From NCBI GenBank assembly GCA_900757185.1, contig CAAEMX010000051.1, positions 1 through 34,094 of the forward strand: 34,094 nucleotides of DNA, written 5' to 3'. Every line of letters starts with the position of its first letter. Position 1 is the first letter of the stretch. Shown here in pieces: positions 8,372-16,515 of the stretch. Made by a program: the position numbers and the translations under genes. The notes beneath the pieces are model-generated. The model did no database searches, was not told the origin of the DNA, and saw only the letters and a program-made list of their open reading frames with translations. Origin of the DNA: an uncultured Collinsella sp. (GTDB lineage Bacteria > Actinomycetota > Coriobacteriia > Coriobacteriales > Coriobacteriaceae).

Positions 8372-9120
8372 TTAGGAGCGGGCGGCTCCGTCGACGGGGA
8401 GCACGGCGCCCGTGACATAGGAGGACATGTCGCTCGCCAGGAAAACAAAGGCGTTGGCGACATCCTCGGGCTCGCCCATGCGACCCAGCGGAATGGTGGC
8501 GATGATGGGCTTGATGACCTCTTCGGGCAGGTTGGCGACCATGTCGGTCTTAGTCACGCCGGGGCGACGGCGTTGACGCGGATGCCCATGGGAGCGAGCT
8601 CGCGCGAGAGCGACTGGACCATACCGTTGACGGCAAACTTGGACGTGGGGTAACCGACGCCGGAGGGCTGGCCGTACTTGGCGACCATCGAGCTTGTGGT
8701 AGTGATGGTGCCGCCGTGGCCGGCCTCGGTCATGATCTTGGCGGCAGCCTGGTGGCCATTAAAGACGGCGACGACGTTAAGGTCCATGACCTTTGCGAAC
8801 TCCTCGGCCGTGTAGTCCAAGAGGGGTGAACGCTGGGAGATACCGGCATTGTTGACGACCGTGTCCAAGCCGCCCATGTCGGCTGCGGTCTGCGTAAAGG
8901 CCTCAGTTACGGCCTCGAGCGAGGTGAGATCGCAGGAGCGACCCCAGACCTTGGCGTCGGGATAGGCGGCTGTCAGCTTCTCAACGGCCGTGTCGGCAGT
9001 CTCCTGGCGCGAGCCAAAGACGGTGACGGCAGCGCCTTCCTCGATAAAACGGCAGGCGATGGCATAGCCGATACCGCGTGTGCCTCCGGTGATGATTGCT
9101 TTCTTGCCCTCGAGCAACAT
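8372..9120 (-). pseudogene. Short-chain dehydrogenase/reductase (BaiA/FabG-like), broken by one frameshift
   Basis: The two parts together would make a normal SDR of about 250 residues. The N-terminal part has the Rossmann motif in I-T-G-G-T-R-G-I-G-Y, N-N-A-G-I-S, a catalytic Ser in T-S-S-M and Y-P-T-S-K as the YxxxK pair. It reaches I-R-V-N-A-V-A-P, where the frame breaks near 8558-8564: an expected GGC codon has lost one G (minus strand reads CCCCGGCGTGAC). The rest, VTKTDMVANLPEEV to G-A-V-L-P-V-D-G-A, continues in another frame to 8372. From memory it resembles clostridial BaiA bile-acid 3-alpha-hydroxysteroid dehydrogenases (shared IITGGTRGIG and spacing) as well as FabG, so the substrate is open. 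The start at 9120 follows GAGAGGAAG. It is either a real recent pseudogene or a sequencing error in a short G run. Confidence 0.85.
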
Positions 9121-9188
9121 GGTGCTTCCTCTCATCGCGGGCGGACATTCGCAGCACAGCGTAGCGGTAGTCGGAATCGGCCGCGTTT

Positions 9189-9242
9189 GCATATCGGTGA
9201 ACGGTAGCCCGCGTTACCGATGAGCGGCTCGCGCAAATATGC
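9189..9242. promoter_or_regulatory. Nested inverted repeats upstream of the SDR gene
   Basis: ATCGGT (9193-9198) and ACCGAT (9216-9221) enclose CGGTA/TACCG, and GCATAT (9189-9194) is mirrored by ATATGC (9237-9242). They lie 70-120 bases upstream of the SDR start and could be operators. I see no clear -10/-35 pair here. Confidence 0.3.
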
Positions 9243-9269
9243 TTTGCCGTTGTGCTTAGGGCAGGTGAC

Positions 9270-9304
9270 AAAAGGGCTCCCGTCCCACATCGGACGGGAG
9301 CCCT
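9270..9304 (-). terminator. Rho-independent terminator of the homoserine dehydrogenase gene
   Basis: AGGGCTCCCGTCC and GGACGGGAGCCCT form a 13-bp perfect stem around CACATC, followed on the minus strand by TTTTGTCA. It lies 31 bases after the hom stop. Confidence 0.88.
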
Positions 9305-9334
9305 CAAGGCGCGTATTGCTAGGCGAGCGTTGGG

Positions 9335-10678
9335 CTAGTTCGCCATAACGCCTTCGGTCCAGGCCTCGACGTCCTCGATGCGCAGGACGTTGGCGACCTC
9401 GGCCACGCAGTCGACGCCGGCAAGCTCGGCGGCGGCAGCTTGGACGTTCTTCTCGAGCGCGCGGTGCGTCAGGAAGATGACCGAGCAGGCATCACTGACG
9501 CCCGACTTGCCGTCCTCGACCTGGTTGATGAGCGAGATCGAGATGTTGTGCTTGGCAAAGATGTCGACTGTCTCGGACAGGGCGCCCACGCGGTCGGCGA
9601 CCTTCAGGCGCACATAGTACTTGGTCTGGAGCTCGTCCATGGGCTTAAAGGTGAGGTTGTGGCCATAGGGCTCAATCTCGGGCAGCGGAGCCACGCCGCG
9701 GCTGATCTGCTCGGAGAGCGACAGGATATCGCCCACGACGGCGCTCGCGGTGGGGAAGGAGCCTGCGCCCGCGCCGTAGAACATGGTCTCGCCCACGGCG
9801 TCGCCTACCACGTAGACGGCGTTCATGGCGCCGTTGACCTTGGCAAGCATATGGTCTGCGGGGATCAGCGTGGGATGCACGCGAACGTCGACGCCAGCGT
9901 CGGTGTTGCGGGCGATGCCGAGCAGCTTGATGGTGTAGCCGAGCTCGCGGGCCTGGGCGATGTCCTCGGCGCCGATGGTGCGGATACCCTGCTGGTACAC
10001 ATCATCGGTGGTAACGCGGGTGCCAAAGCCGATGGAGGCGAGGATGGCCGTCTTGCTGGCGGCATCGAAGCCGTCGACGTCGGCGGACGGGTCGGCCTCG
10101 GCATAGCCCTTGGCCTGTGCGTCGGCAAGTACGTCGGCGTAATCGGCGCCCTCGGCGTCCATGCGCGACAGGATATAGTTGGTGGTACCGTTGAGAATGC
10201 CGGCGATGGTCAGGATCTTGTTGCCCACCAGGTCGTGCTCGAGCGTGCTCACGATGGGGATGCCGCCGCCGCAGCTGGCCTCGCACTTAATCTGCACGCC
10301 GCACGCGCGCGCCTTCTCGGCGAGCGTCTCGACATGGCGGCCCAGCAGGGCCTTGTTGGCAGAGACGACGTGCTTGCCGTGCTCAAAGGCGGTGGTGAAG
10401 ATCTCGGTCGCGGGGTGCTCGCCGCCAATCAGCTCGACGACGATGTCGACGGCGGGGTCGGTGACGACGTCATGCCAGTCACTCGTAAAGGCCTCGTGCT
10501 CAATACCGGCTGCCTCGGCCTGCTCCCAGGCAAGCGCGCAGGCGCGGGTCAGCTTAAGGTCGATGCCGTAGGCTGCCAGGTACTCATCGTGGTGGCTCTT
10601 GATCAGACGGGCCACGCCGCCGCCGACGGTTCCCAGACCGATCAGACCGACGTTCACGGTGCGCAGGGATTCGCTCAT
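9335..10678 (-). CDS. hom: Homoserine dehydrogenase
   Basis: NAD(P)H-dependent reduction of aspartate semialdehyde to homoserine, the branch leading to threonine and methionine. At 447 residues it has the three-part form with a C-terminal ACT domain. Visible: the Rossmann loop G-L-I-G-L-G-T-V-G-G-G-V near residue 12, S-A-N-K-A-L-L-G, the substrate segment C-E-A-S-C-G-G-G-I-P-I, the catalytic region D-V-D-G-F-D-A-A-S-K, and an ACT domain from about residue 355 (YYVRLKVADRVGALSETV), usually the site of threonine feedback inhibition. GAAGGAG precedes the ATG. It is a single gene, divergent from the liv cluster; thrB and thrC are not next to it in this window. Confidence 0.95.
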   Translation of the reverse strand: MSESLRTVNVGLIGLGTVGGGVARLIKSHHDEYLAAYGIDLKLTRACALAWEQAEAAGIEHEAFTSDWHDVVTDPAVDIVVELIGGEHPATEIFTTAFEHGKHVVSANKALLGRHVETLAEKARACGVQIKCEASCGGGIPIVSTLEHDLVGNKILTIAGILNGTTNYILSRMDAEGADYADVLADAQAKGYAEADPSADVDGFDAASKTAILASIGFGTRVTTDDVYQQGIRTIGAEDIAQARELGYTIKLLGIARNTDAGVDVRVHPTLIPADHMLAKVNGAMNAVYVVGDAVGETMFYGAGAGSFPTASAVVGDILSLSEQISRGVAPLPEIEPYGHNLTFKPMDELQTKYYVRLKVADRVGALSETVDIFAKHNISISLINQVEDGKSGVSDACSVIFLTHRALEKNVQAAAAELAGVDCVAEVANVLRIEDVEAWTEGVMAN

Positions 10679-10732
10679 AGATAGCTCCTTCGTGCATCTT
10701 ATGGATGGATTAACCGCTTAAAGGTTGAGTGC

Positions 10733-10824
10733 ATTCTAGCGTGAACCGAGGGCGCGTGCTCGCCAGGCAACAGGAGTCGCACAAAACGGCACCCCCGAAA
10801 CGCTGCGGAAACATTGGAAACATG
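10733..10824. promoter_or_regulatory. Divergent hom / livK control region with a tandem GGAAACAT repeat
   Basis: TAGAAT on the minus strand (10733-10738) is a candidate -10 for hom. GGAAACATT (10807-10815) is followed directly by GGAAACATG (10816-10824) ahead of the first binding-protein gene. The same GGAAACATT recurs at 12159 ahead of the second one, which suggests a shared control element. No regulator can be named. Confidence 0.35.
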
Positions 10825-10929
10825 CTCGCTACAAACGGAACTCCGTAACAAACTGTCAACGTTTGCGCCATAAGGTTTGCCCCGTACCGCAAGACGACCG
10901 CACTGCGGCCAGCGAAAAAGGGGGACACC

Positions 10930-12096
10930 ATGTTCAACATCAACAGCACGCTCAGCCGAAGGAACTTTCTCGCCGGCGCCGCGGCGCTCGGCAGCACCGC
11001 GGCACTCGCTGGTTGTTCGTCGGGTGGCTCGGACGGCGGCTCCGCCGATGACGGCAAGACCTTCAAGATCGGTGTCATCGGCCCTCTGACCGGCGCCGCG
11101 GCAACCTATGGCGTTTCGGCCGAGAAGGGTGCCAAGCTTGCCGCCAAGGATTTCTCGACTAAGGACCTCAAACTCTCGCTTAAGTCCGAGGACGATGTCG
11201 CCGACGGCGAGAAGGCCATCAACGCCTTCAATACGTTGTGCGACTGGGGCATGCAGGCGCTCGTCGGCCCCGTCACCACCGGTGCTGCCGTCGCCGTCTC
11301 GGGCGAGATTGCCGACGATATGCTCATGGTCACGCCTTCGGCCTCGTCGCTCGACGTGACCAAGGATAAGACAACGGTCTTTCAGGTTTGCTTCACCGAT
11401 CCCACCATGGGTGCCAGCGCCGCGAAGTTCTTGGCCGAGAAGTATGCAGACGCCAAGATCGCCCTGTTCTACAACTCCGGCGATACGTACAGCTCGGGTG
11501 TTGCCGATGCCTTTGCCGAGCAGGCCAAGGAGTCCAAACTTGATGTCGTCGATACCGAGACCTTTAAGGACGACTCCTCCACGAGCTTTACCAACCAGCT
11601 CACCAAGGCCAAGGAGGCCGGCGCCACGCTCATCTTTGCGCCGATCTACTACACGCCGGCGTCCGTTTTGCTCAAGAACGCCAAGGACATGGGATACGAC
11701 ATGACCCTCATGGGTACCGACGGCATGGACGGCCTGCTCTCCGTCGAGGGCTTCGACACCTCTCTTGCCGAGGGCGTGCTGCTCATGACCCCGTTCTCTG
11801 CCGACGATGAGAAGAACGTCGACTTCGTCAAGGCATATAAGGACGCCTACGACGAGACGCCCAACCAGTTTGCCGCCGATGCCTATGACTGCGTCCATGC
11901 GATTGTCGAGGCTATCGATAAGGCAAACATCGACATTACGGCCGACGGCGCCGACATTGCCGGCGATCTTGCCAAGGCCATGCGCAAGATCAAGATCGAG
12001 GGCCTGACAGGCGAGCTGACGTGGAATGACGAGGGCCAGGTCGAAAAGCCCGCCACAGCCTATGTGATTCAGGACGGCAAGTACATCGCCGCCTAA
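10930..12096 (+). CDS. Branched-chain amino-acid ABC transporter, substrate-binding lipoprotein 1
   Basis: Extracytoplasmic receptor of the LivJ/LivK type (periplasmic-binding-protein type I fold), 388 residues. The N-terminus combines a twin-arginine-like S-R-R-N-F-L with a hydrophobic stretch and the lipobox L-A-G-C, so it is probably exported and lipid-anchored. The mature part begins with a Ser/Gly/Asp-rich linker, then FKIGVIGPLTGAAATYG, typical of leucine/isoleucine/valine-binding proteins. It is a close paralogue of the next gene, sharing long blocks such as APIYYTPASVLLKNAKDMGY and SLAEG-LLMTPFSADDEKN. AGGGGGAC precedes the ATG. It has its own upstream region and is separated by 271 bases from the paralogue, so the two may be expressed separately while serving one permease. 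The exact ligand is not readable. Confidence 0.92.
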   Translation: MFNINSTLSRRNFLAGAAALGSTAALAGCSSGGSDGGSADDGKTFKIGVIGPLTGAAATYGVSAEKGAKLAAKDFSTKDLKLSLKSEDDVADGEKAINAFNTLCDWGMQALVGPVTTGAAVAVSGEIADDMLMVTPSASSLDVTKDKTTVFQVCFTDPTMGASAAKFLAEKYADAKIALFYNSGDTYSSGVADAFAEQAKESKLDVVDTETFKDDSSTSFTNQLTKAKEAGATLIFAPIYYTPASVLLKNAKDMGYDMTLMGTDGMDGLLSVEGFDTSLAEGVLLMTPFSADDEKNVDFVKAYKDAYDETPNQFAADAYDCVHAIVEAIDKANIDITADGADIAGDLAKAMRKIKIEGLTGELTWNDEGQVEKPATAYVIQDGKYIAA

Positions 12097-12158
12097 GTGC
12101 GCATAAAGCGCGACCGGTGAGGCCGTTTTATTCAGGGCGGGGACGCTTGTAACAGAAT

Positions 12159-12292
12159 GGAAACATTACTTTTACACAATAAAGTGGCTAAACTGCATAA
12201 ACCAATAGAAATACGCATAACTATGGATAAACGGACAAAACAAAAGAAAAGTTGAAATAATCGCCACTTTTCTCAACTAAAGCGTCTACTAT
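12159..12292 (+). promoter_or_regulatory. AT-rich control region of the second liv binding-protein gene
   Basis: The 271-base gap (12097-12367) is clearly AT-rich between about 12150 and 12300. It contains GGAAACATT (12159-12167), a GAAAAGT/ACTTTTC stem-loop and an overlapping AGTTGA/TCAACT pair (about 12245-12280), and a -10-like TACTAT (12287-12292) without a clear -35. The competing stems could be an operator or a weak terminator for the upstream gene. Confidence 0.4.
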
Positions 12293-12367
12293 TTTGCGAA
12301 CGCCGAACACGGCGAAGGATGGCCTGTTGGGTAACCGAAACCCGACGAGATTTGAGAGGAGAGCCGC

Positions 12368-13555
12368 ATGTCGAGCCTCACCGGTAAGTCATTGAACCCT
12401 GTTATGAATCGCAGGAGCGTTATCGCGAGCGCAGCAGGTCTGGGGGCGATGTCCATTCTAGCTGGCTGCTCCTCCAACGGCGGCGACAGCGGTTCCGCTT
12501 CGGGCGACGCTTCGTTTAAGATCGGCACCATCGGACCGCTGACCGGCGCCAACGCGTCCTACGGCAAGTCCGTTACCCAGGGTGTCGAGCTTGGCTGCAA
12601 GGATTTCTCGACCAAGGAGCTGCCGCTTGCCAGCAAGGCCGAGGATGACCAGGCCGACGGCGAGAAGGCCGTCAACGCCTTTAACACCCTGCTCGACTGG
12701 GGCATGCAGGCCCTCGTCGGCCCGACCACCACGGGTGCGTCGGTTGCCGTTGCCGCCGAGTGCGGTAACGACCCCGAAACGTTCATGATCACTCCGTCCG
12801 CGTCCTCCGAGGACGTCACCAAGGGCAAGGATTGCGTCTTCCAGGTTTGCTTTACCGATCCCAACCAGGGCGTCAACGCTGCCAAGTTCCTGGCGCAGAA
12901 GTATGCGGACGAGAAGTTCGTGCTGTTCTATAACTCCGGCGACGCCTATTCTTCGGGCATCGCAGATTCCTTTAAGGTTCAGGCCGCTAAATCCAAGCTC
13001 GAGATTGTTGACGAGGAGACCTTTAAGGACGACTCCGCCACGAGCTTTACCAACCAGCTGACCAAGGCCAAGCAGGCCGGCGCCACCATGATCTTTGCGC
13101 CGATCTACTACACGCCAGCGTCCGTCCTGCTCAAGAACGCCAAGGACATGGGCTACGACGTCAAGATGATGGGTTGCGACGGCATGGACGGCATCCTGGG
13201 CGTTGAGGGCTTCGACACCTCTCTTGCCGAGGGTCTGCTGCTCATGACCCCGTTCTCCGCCGACGACGAGAAGAACGCCGACTTCGTCAACGCTTACAAG
13301 GATAAGTACGGCGATACCCCCGACCAGTTTGCCGCCGACGCCTACGATGGCGTGCACGCGGTGGCCGAGGCCCTCAAGGAGGCCGGTCTTGGTGTCGACG
13401 CCGACCCGACCGAGGTCGCCGAGAAGCTGCCCAAGGCTATGCTCAAGATTACCGTTGACGGTCTGACCGGCAAGCTCACCTGGAACGATAAGGGCCAGGT
13501 CCAGAAGGAGCCCACGGCGTACGTCATCACCGACGGCAAGTACGTACAGGCCTAA
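12368..13555 (+). CDS. Branched-chain amino-acid ABC transporter, substrate-binding lipoprotein 2
   Basis: A second LivJ/LivK-type receptor of 395 residues and a paralogue of the preceding one. The leader carries N-R-R-S-V-I-A-S and the lipobox L-A-G-C (Cys at about residue 34), followed by a Ser/Gly/Asp linker and FKIGTIGPLTGANASYG. It differs from paralogue 1 mainly in the linker, in a stretch near the ligand cleft (T-T-G-A-S-V-A-V-A-A-E-C-G-N-D-P-E) and near the C-terminus, so ligand preference may differ. GAGAGGAGA precedes the ATG. It is followed by two hairpins and then livH; it probably heads the livHMGF transcript and is made in excess of the permease. Confidence 0.92.
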   Translation: MSSLTGKSLNPVMNRRSVIASAAGLGAMSILAGCSSNGGDSGSASGDASFKIGTIGPLTGANASYGKSVTQGVELGCKDFSTKELPLASKAEDDQADGEKAVNAFNTLLDWGMQALVGPTTTGASVAVAAECGNDPETFMITPSASSEDVTKGKDCVFQVCFTDPNQGVNAAKFLAQKYADEKFVLFYNSGDAYSSGIADSFKVQAAKSKLEIVDEETFKDDSATSFTNQLTKAKQAGATMIFAPIYYTPASVLLKNAKDMGYDVKMMGCDGMDGILGVEGFDTSLAEGLLLMTPFSADDEKNADFVNAYKDKYGDTPDQFAADAYDGVHAVAEALKEAGLGVDADPTEVAEKLPKAMLKITVDGLTGKLTWNDKGQVQKEPTAYVITDGKYVQA

Positions 13556-13587
13556 TAGGCCGCCTTACATAGAGCGGTTTTGATCCC

Positions 13588-13647
13588 AAGCAGGGGAGGT
13601 TTTGGCCTTCCCTGCTTGCTTGGTATCTAGGGACGATGTAACGTCCC
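13588..13647 (+). other. Two hairpins between the binding-protein gene and livH
   Basis: Hairpin 1: AAGCAGGGGAGG (13588-13599) with CCTTCCCTGCTT (13606-13617), 12 bp with one G-U. Hairpin 2: GGGACG (13630-13635) with CGTCCC (13642-13647). Neither is followed by a real T tract, so they look less like terminators than like 3' stabilising or RNA-processing stems that let the binding protein be made in excess of the permease. Confidence 0.55.
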
Positions 13648-13694
13648 TGTTTCATACATCAACTGGAAACCTATTCGAAAGGGGGATGTGGAAC

Positions 13695-14576
13695 ATGACG
13701 GTCTTTATCCAATACCTGGTCAACGGCCTGTCCATGGGCAGCGTCTACGCCATCATCGCGTTGGGCTACACCATGGTCTACGGTATCGCCAAGATGCTGA
13801 ACTTCGCTCACGGCGACGTCATCATGGTCGGTGCCTATGTCTCGTTCTGCGCCACGTCGTATCTCGGCCTCCCGGGCTGGGCTTCTGTAATTCTCTCTTG
13901 TGTGGTCTGTACCGTTCTCGGTGTTCTCATCGAGGGTCTGGCATACAAGCCGCTGCGTCAGGCGGGCCCGCTGGCCGTTCTGATCACGGCCATCGGCGTG
14001 TCCTACTTCCTGCAGAATGCCGCGCAGCTTCTGTGGGGCGCCACGCCCAAGAACTTCACTTCGCTCGTCACCTTCCAGGTGCCGGAGTTCTTGGCCAAGT
14101 TCAACGTGAGCGCCGTATCGCTCGTCACCATCGTCGCCTGCCTGGTTATCATGGCCGGCCTGATGTTCTTTACAGGTAAGACCAAGATGGGCAAAGCCAT
14201 GCGCGCCGTGTCCGAGGACAAGGCCGCCGCTCAGCTCATGGGCATCAACGTCAACCGCACCATCTCGATGACGTTTGCCATCGGCTCTGCCCTTGCCGCC
14301 ATCGCCGGTGTGCTTCTGTGCTCCTACTCGCCGGTGCTGCAGCCCACGACGGGTGCCATGCCTGGCATCAAGGCCTTCGACGCCGCCGTCTTCGGCGGTA
14401 TCGGCTCCATCCCCGGCGCCTTTGTCGGTGGCATTCTCATCGGCATCATCGAGGCGATGGCGCAGGCCTACATTTCCACGAGCCTTGCCAACTCCATCGT
14501 CTTTGGTGTTCTGATCATCGTCCTGCTCGTCAAGCCTGCCGGCCTCTTGGGCAAGTACGTCCCCGAGAAGGTGTAG
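13695..14576 (+). CDS. livH: Branched-chain amino-acid ABC transporter permease LivH
   Basis: One of two membrane subunits of the LivHMGF importer, 293 residues with about eight helices. It opens with VFIQYLVNGLSMGSVYAIIALG and YTMVYGIAKMLNFAHGDVIM, the LivH hallmark, and ends in LLVKPAGLLGKYVPEKV. The start at 13695 is chosen because AAAGGGGG stands nine bases upstream; a frame from 13602 would run through the hairpin region, and the ATG at 13686 abuts the ribosome-binding site. livM follows after nine bases. Confidence 0.94.
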   Translation: MTVFIQYLVNGLSMGSVYAIIALGYTMVYGIAKMLNFAHGDVIMVGAYVSFCATSYLGLPGWASVILSCVVCTVLGVLIEGLAYKPLRQAGPLAVLITAIGVSYFLQNAAQLLWGATPKNFTSLVTFQVPEFLAKFNVSAVSLVTIVACLVIMAGLMFFTGKTKMGKAMRAVSEDKAAAQLMGINVNRTISMTFAIGSALAAIAGVLLCSYSPVLQPTTGAMPGIKAFDAAVFGGIGSIPGAFVGGILIGIIEAMAQAYISTSLANSIVFGVLIIVLLVKPAGLLGKYVPEKV

Positions 14577-14585
14577 GTGAGCGTT

Positions 14586-15665
14586 ATGAAGTTTCTTAAA
14601 GACAAGCAGACGCGTCACGACTTTGTTACGTATGCCATGTGCCTTGTGGCGTTCGCCATAGTGTTCTTTATGCAGTCCAACCACATGATTCCGCGCATGA
14701 TCGCCGGTCAGCTGGTTCCCATCACGGCCTACATCGTTATGGCTCTCTCGCTCAACCTCGTCGTCGGTATTGCGGGCGACTTGTCGCTGGGCCACGCGGG
14801 CTTTATGAGTGTCGGCGCCTATACGGGCATCGTTACCGCCGTCGCGCTGGAGAGCGCCGTTCCGTCCGACCCGATGCGTCTGATCATCAGCATTGTGGTC
14901 GGCGCTATTGCCGCTGCCATCTTGGGCTTCTTGATCGGTATCCCGGTCCTGCGCCTGAGCGGCGACTATCTGGCCATCGTGACTCTGGCTTTTGGCGAGA
15001 TCATCAAAGAGATCGTCACTTGCCTTATCGTGGGCGTTGACTCCCGCGGCCTGCACGTGATCTTTAACATTACGGGCAACTCTACGATCGACGACCTGCA
15101 CCTGCTCGAGGACGGCACCGCCATCATCAAGGGTGCGCAGGGCGCATCGGGCGTGTCGACCTATTCGACCTTCCTTGCCGGCGCCATCCTGGTCATGGTC
15201 GCGCTCGTGATTGTACTCAACCTGGTCCGCAGCCGTACCGGCCGTGCCATTATGGCCGTGCGCGACAACAAGATCGCTGCCGAGTCCGTGGGTATCTCCG
15301 TCACCCAGTACCGCATGATCGCCTTCGTGGTTTCCGCCGCTCTCGCCGGTGCTGCCGGAGCCCTCTTCGGCGGTAACTTCTCGCAGCTCTCCGCCACCAA
15401 GTTCGACTTCAACACGTCCATCCTCATCCTGGTGTTCGTGGTCCTGGGCGGTCTGGGCAATATGCGCGGCTCCGTCATCGCGGCGGCGTTGCTCACGGTG
15501 CTTCCCGAGCTGCTCCGTCAGTTCTCGGACTACCGCATGCTCATCTACGCCATCGTGCTGATTCTGGTCATGATCTTTACCAACAACCCGCAGCTCAAGG
15601 CGTTCTTCGCACGCATTAAGGACCGCTTTGCTTCCAAGAAGGAGGTGGCAGCCGATGCCCAGTAA
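14586..15665 (+). CDS. livM: Branched-chain amino-acid ABC transporter permease LivM
   Basis: Second permease subunit, 359 residues. Typical LivM features: A-Y-I-V-M-A-L-S-L-N-L-V-V-G-I-A-G-D-L-S-L-G-H-A in two adjoining helices, the EAA-like cytoplasmic loop with S-R-T-G-R-A-I-M-A-V-R-D-N, and the glycine-rich G-G-L-G-N-M-R-G-S near the end. An ATG at 14586 with AGGTGA five bases upstream is preferred to the GTG at 14577, which directly follows the livH stop. Its stop overlaps the start of livG by 11 bases, indicating translational coupling. Confidence 0.94.
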   Translation: MKFLKDKQTRHDFVTYAMCLVAFAIVFFMQSNHMIPRMIAGQLVPITAYIVMALSLNLVVGIAGDLSLGHAGFMSVGAYTGIVTAVALESAVPSDPMRLIISIVVGAIAAAILGFLIGIPVLRLSGDYLAIVTLAFGEIIKEIVTCLIVGVDSRGLHVIFNITGNSTIDDLHLLEDGTAIIKGAQGASGVSTYSTFLAGAILVMVALVIVLNLVRSRTGRAIMAVRDNKIAAESVGISVTQYRMIAFVVSAALAGAAGALFGGNFSQLSATKFDFNTSILILVFVVLGGLGNMRGSVIAAALLTVLPELLRQFSDYRMLIYAIVLILVMIFTNNPQLKAFFARIKDRFASKKEVAADAQ

Positions 15666-16515
15666 ATTTGAGTTCAACAAGGGCAAGATGGTCCCGTATC
15701 CTTCTGGCGCCATCGTTCCCGACCGCGACCTGGGCCAGCGCCCGGCGCTCGAGTGCATCCACTTGGGCATTGAATTTGGCGGCCTTAAGGCAGTCGACGA
15801 CTTTAGCCTGACCATCGGTAAGACCGAGATCGCCGGTCTGATCGGTCCCAACGGTGCCGGTAAGACCACGGTCTTCAACCTGCTCACCAAGGTGTACCAG
15901 CCCACGCACGGTACCATCCTGCTCGACGGTGAGGACACCTCGGGCAAGTCGGTCTATCAGGTCAACCGCATGGGTATTGCCCGTACCTTCCAGAACATTC
16001 GCCTGTTCAACACCATGACGGTGGAGGACAACGTCAAGGTCGGTCTGCACAACCAGGAGCGCTACTCCGGCTTTGAGGGCGTGCTGCGCCTGCCGACGTA
16101 CTGGAAGCACGAGAAGGCCGCCCATGAGCGCGCCATGGAACTACTGTCCATCTTTGATATGGAGCATCTGGCAAACGAGCAGGCCGGATCGCTGCCTTAC
16201 GGCGCTCAGCGTCGTCTGGAGATTGTCCGCGCGCTTGCCACCAACCCCAAGCTGTTGCTGCTCGACGAGCCTGCCGCCGGCATGAACCCGTCCGAGACCG
16301 CGGAGCTTATGGAGAACATCGTCAAGATTCGCGACACCTTTGGCATTGCCATCATGCTTATCGAGCATGATATGTCGCTCGTTATGAACATCTGCGAGGG
16401 CATCTGCGTGCTCAACTTTGGTAAGGTCATCGCCAAGGGCACGGCCGAGGAAATCCAGAACAACGATGCCGTTATCGAGGCGTATCTGGGCAAGCAGGAT
16501 AAGGGGGAGAACTAA
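15655..16515 (+). CDS. livG: Branched-chain amino-acid ABC transporter ATPase LivG
   Basis: First ATPase of the importer, 286 residues. Walker A is G-P-N-G-A-G-K-T; the LivG-type signature region reads L-P-Y-G-A-Q-R-R-L-E-I in place of LSGGQ; Walker B is L-L-L-L-D-E-P-A-A-G-M-N-P; and the switch His lies in L-I-E-H-D-M. A 35-residue extension precedes the ABC core (about residue 36), longer than in E. coli LivG. The start at 15655 follows AAGGAGG; it lies within the last codons of livM. Confidence 0.94.
   Translation: MPSKFEFNKGKMVPYPSGAIVPDRDLGQRPALECIHLGIEFGGLKAVDDFSLTIGKTEIAGLIGPNGAGKTTVFNLLTKVYQPTHGTILLDGEDTSGKSVYQVNRMGIARTFQNIRLFNTMTVEDNVKVGLHNQERYSGFEGVLRLPTYWKHEKAAHERAMELLSIFDMEHLANEQAGSLPYGAQRRLEIVRALATNPKLLLLDEPAAGMNPSETAELMENIVKIRDTFGIAIMLIEHDMSLVMNICEGICVLNFGKVIAKGTAEEIQNNDAVIEAYLGKQDKGEN

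Noticed and set aside
9440..10684. A 414-residue open frame opposite hom
   Set aside because: Shadow of the homoserine dehydrogenase gene; no domain and no ribosome-binding site.
13671..15947. A 758-residue open frame opposite livH, livM and livG
   Set aside because: Codon-bias shadow: low-complexity Asp/His/Gly/Arg-rich text with no motifs, while both Liv permeases and LivG are clear on the plus strand.
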